In this document: piece by piece, positions 63,577 through 64,000 of the stretch
Position numbering within the stretch: position 1 is the first letter of the stretch
Layout: every line of letters begins with the position of its first letter
Assembly (NCBI RefSeq): GCF_003353055.1
Contig: NZ_QKWJ01000001.1
Coordinates: 188,235-252,234, forward strand
Source: Cupriavidus lacunae
GTDB taxonomy: Bacteria; Pseudomonadota; Gammaproteobacteria; Burkholderiales; Burkholderiaceae
Direction: 5' to 3'
DNA: 64,000 nucleotides
The notes under the pieces: generated by a model
What the model was told of the DNA's origin: nothing
The model's input: only the letters and a program-made list of their open reading frames with translations
Databases searched by the model: none
Translations under genes and position numbers: made by a program

Positions 63577-64000
63577 TCAGGCGGCGCGGTTCCACCAGCC
63601 GAGCCGGACAGCGCCCGGCCCCAGCGTGAAGCCACAACTGGCACCGAAGTCCAACTCCCAGTTCACTGTCGCCGCCAGCGGCAAGCCCAGCCAGTGCGCG
63701 GCCAGCATGCGCATCGGGCCGGCGTGGCAGACTACCCACAGGCATTGCGCGCGATCTTCAGCCAGCGTCGCGGCCCAGCCGGCCACCCGCACCATCGCCT
63801 GCGCCGGTGATTCACCGCCATGCGGGCGCGCGTGCAGCAGGTCGGCCGCCCACTGGTCGAGCGCGGCGCGGTCGATCGCGTCCCAGGCCACGCCCTCCCA
63901 GCTGCCGAAATCGATCTCGCGCAGCCGGGGTTCGGTGTCGATGGCCGGCACGCCCGCCGGTAACGTCTGCGCCAGCGCCTGCGCCGTGCCGAGCGCGCGC
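63577..64000 (-). CDS. cobC: alpha-ribazole phosphatase-like histidine phosphatase, 5' part missing
   Basis: The frame runs in from the right edge without a start: RALGTAQALAQTLPAG precedes VPAIDTEPRLREIDFGSWEG. LREIDFGSWEGVAWDAID, HGGESPAQAMVRVAGW and WVVCHAGPMRMLAAHWLG are the phosphoglycerate-mutase-type signature with the second catalytic histidine. The N-terminal RHG motif lies beyond the window. In this neighbourhood it is most likely CobC/CobZ-like alpha-ribazole-5'-phosphate phosphatase. A GTG at 63951 in the frame is not the true start, because conserved sequence continues upstream. Confidence 0.85.
   Translation of the reverse strand, partial: RALGTAQALAQTLPAGVPAIDTEPRLREIDFGSWEGVAWDAIDRAALDQWAADLLHARPHGGESPAQAMVRVAGWAATLAEDRAQCLWVVCHAGPMRMLAAHWLGLPLAATVNWELDFGASCGFTLGPGAVRLGWWNRAA

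Overview
The window reads as a chromosomal segment of a high-GC betaproteobacterium of the order Burkholderiales, most like Cupriavidus or Ralstonia. The grounds are very G+C-rich coding with strong third-position bias, a Burkholderiales-type DUF3460-scpA-panC block, hemC-hemDX-hemY next to ppc, and a formate dehydrogenase locus with DUF3305/DUF3306 partners. I see no rRNA, tRNA, CRISPR array, insertion sequence or prophage. The genus is inferred from gene order and protein resemblance, not from a database search.

Layout. 1-6232: the end of a surface-polysaccharide (O-antigen type) cluster, clearly lower in G+C at its left edge: a flippase-like gene cut by the window edge, rfbBDAC for dTDP-L-rhamnose, apaH, and a Wzz-like chain-length protein. 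6519-11280: a minus-strand run yqgE-ruvX-pyrR-pyrB-pyrX-plsC, in which pyrX is a dihydroorotase-like pseudoenzyme. 11383-18167: rsuA, a photolyase, and the haem genes hemC, hemDX (fused) and hemY. 18241-23635: ppc, a pair of inverted REP-like repeats, and a secreted ferritin-like protein divergent from an ECF sigma/anti-sigma pair. 23768-28550: argH, a two-gene TRAP permease with no binding-protein gene beside it, and a FitAB/VapBC-like toxin-antitoxin pair.

28614-43918 is entirely on the minus strand: an arginine/lysine-type decarboxylase, dcd, then a large formate dehydrogenase locus (fdhD, fdhC, a lipoprotein, fdhB, fdhA, a small Tat-signal protein, a TorD-like chaperone, a multi-cluster iron-sulfur protein, DUF3306, DUF3305 and the Fe-S carrier apbC). 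The enzyme is probably exported as a folded FdhA-FdhB pair, docks on the cytochrome b subunit FdhC, and passes formate electrons to the quinone pool; the upstream genes would serve assembly or further electron transfer. The 721-residue iron-sulfur protein looks like a decayed HdrA/MvhD-type composite and is the most unusual protein in the window.

44257-56309: an OmpA-family lipoprotein, metG, a BamE-like lipoprotein next to tamB-tamA (outer-membrane assembly), then DUF3460, scpA and panC. 56310-57072 is a non-coding long imperfect inverted repeat. 57073-64000: a PepSY membrane protein and late cobalamin synthesis/salvage genes (cobQ on the minus strand; cobU, cbiB, a CobC/CobD aminotransferase and btuF on the plus strand; an alpha-ribazole phosphatase-like gene cut by the right edge).
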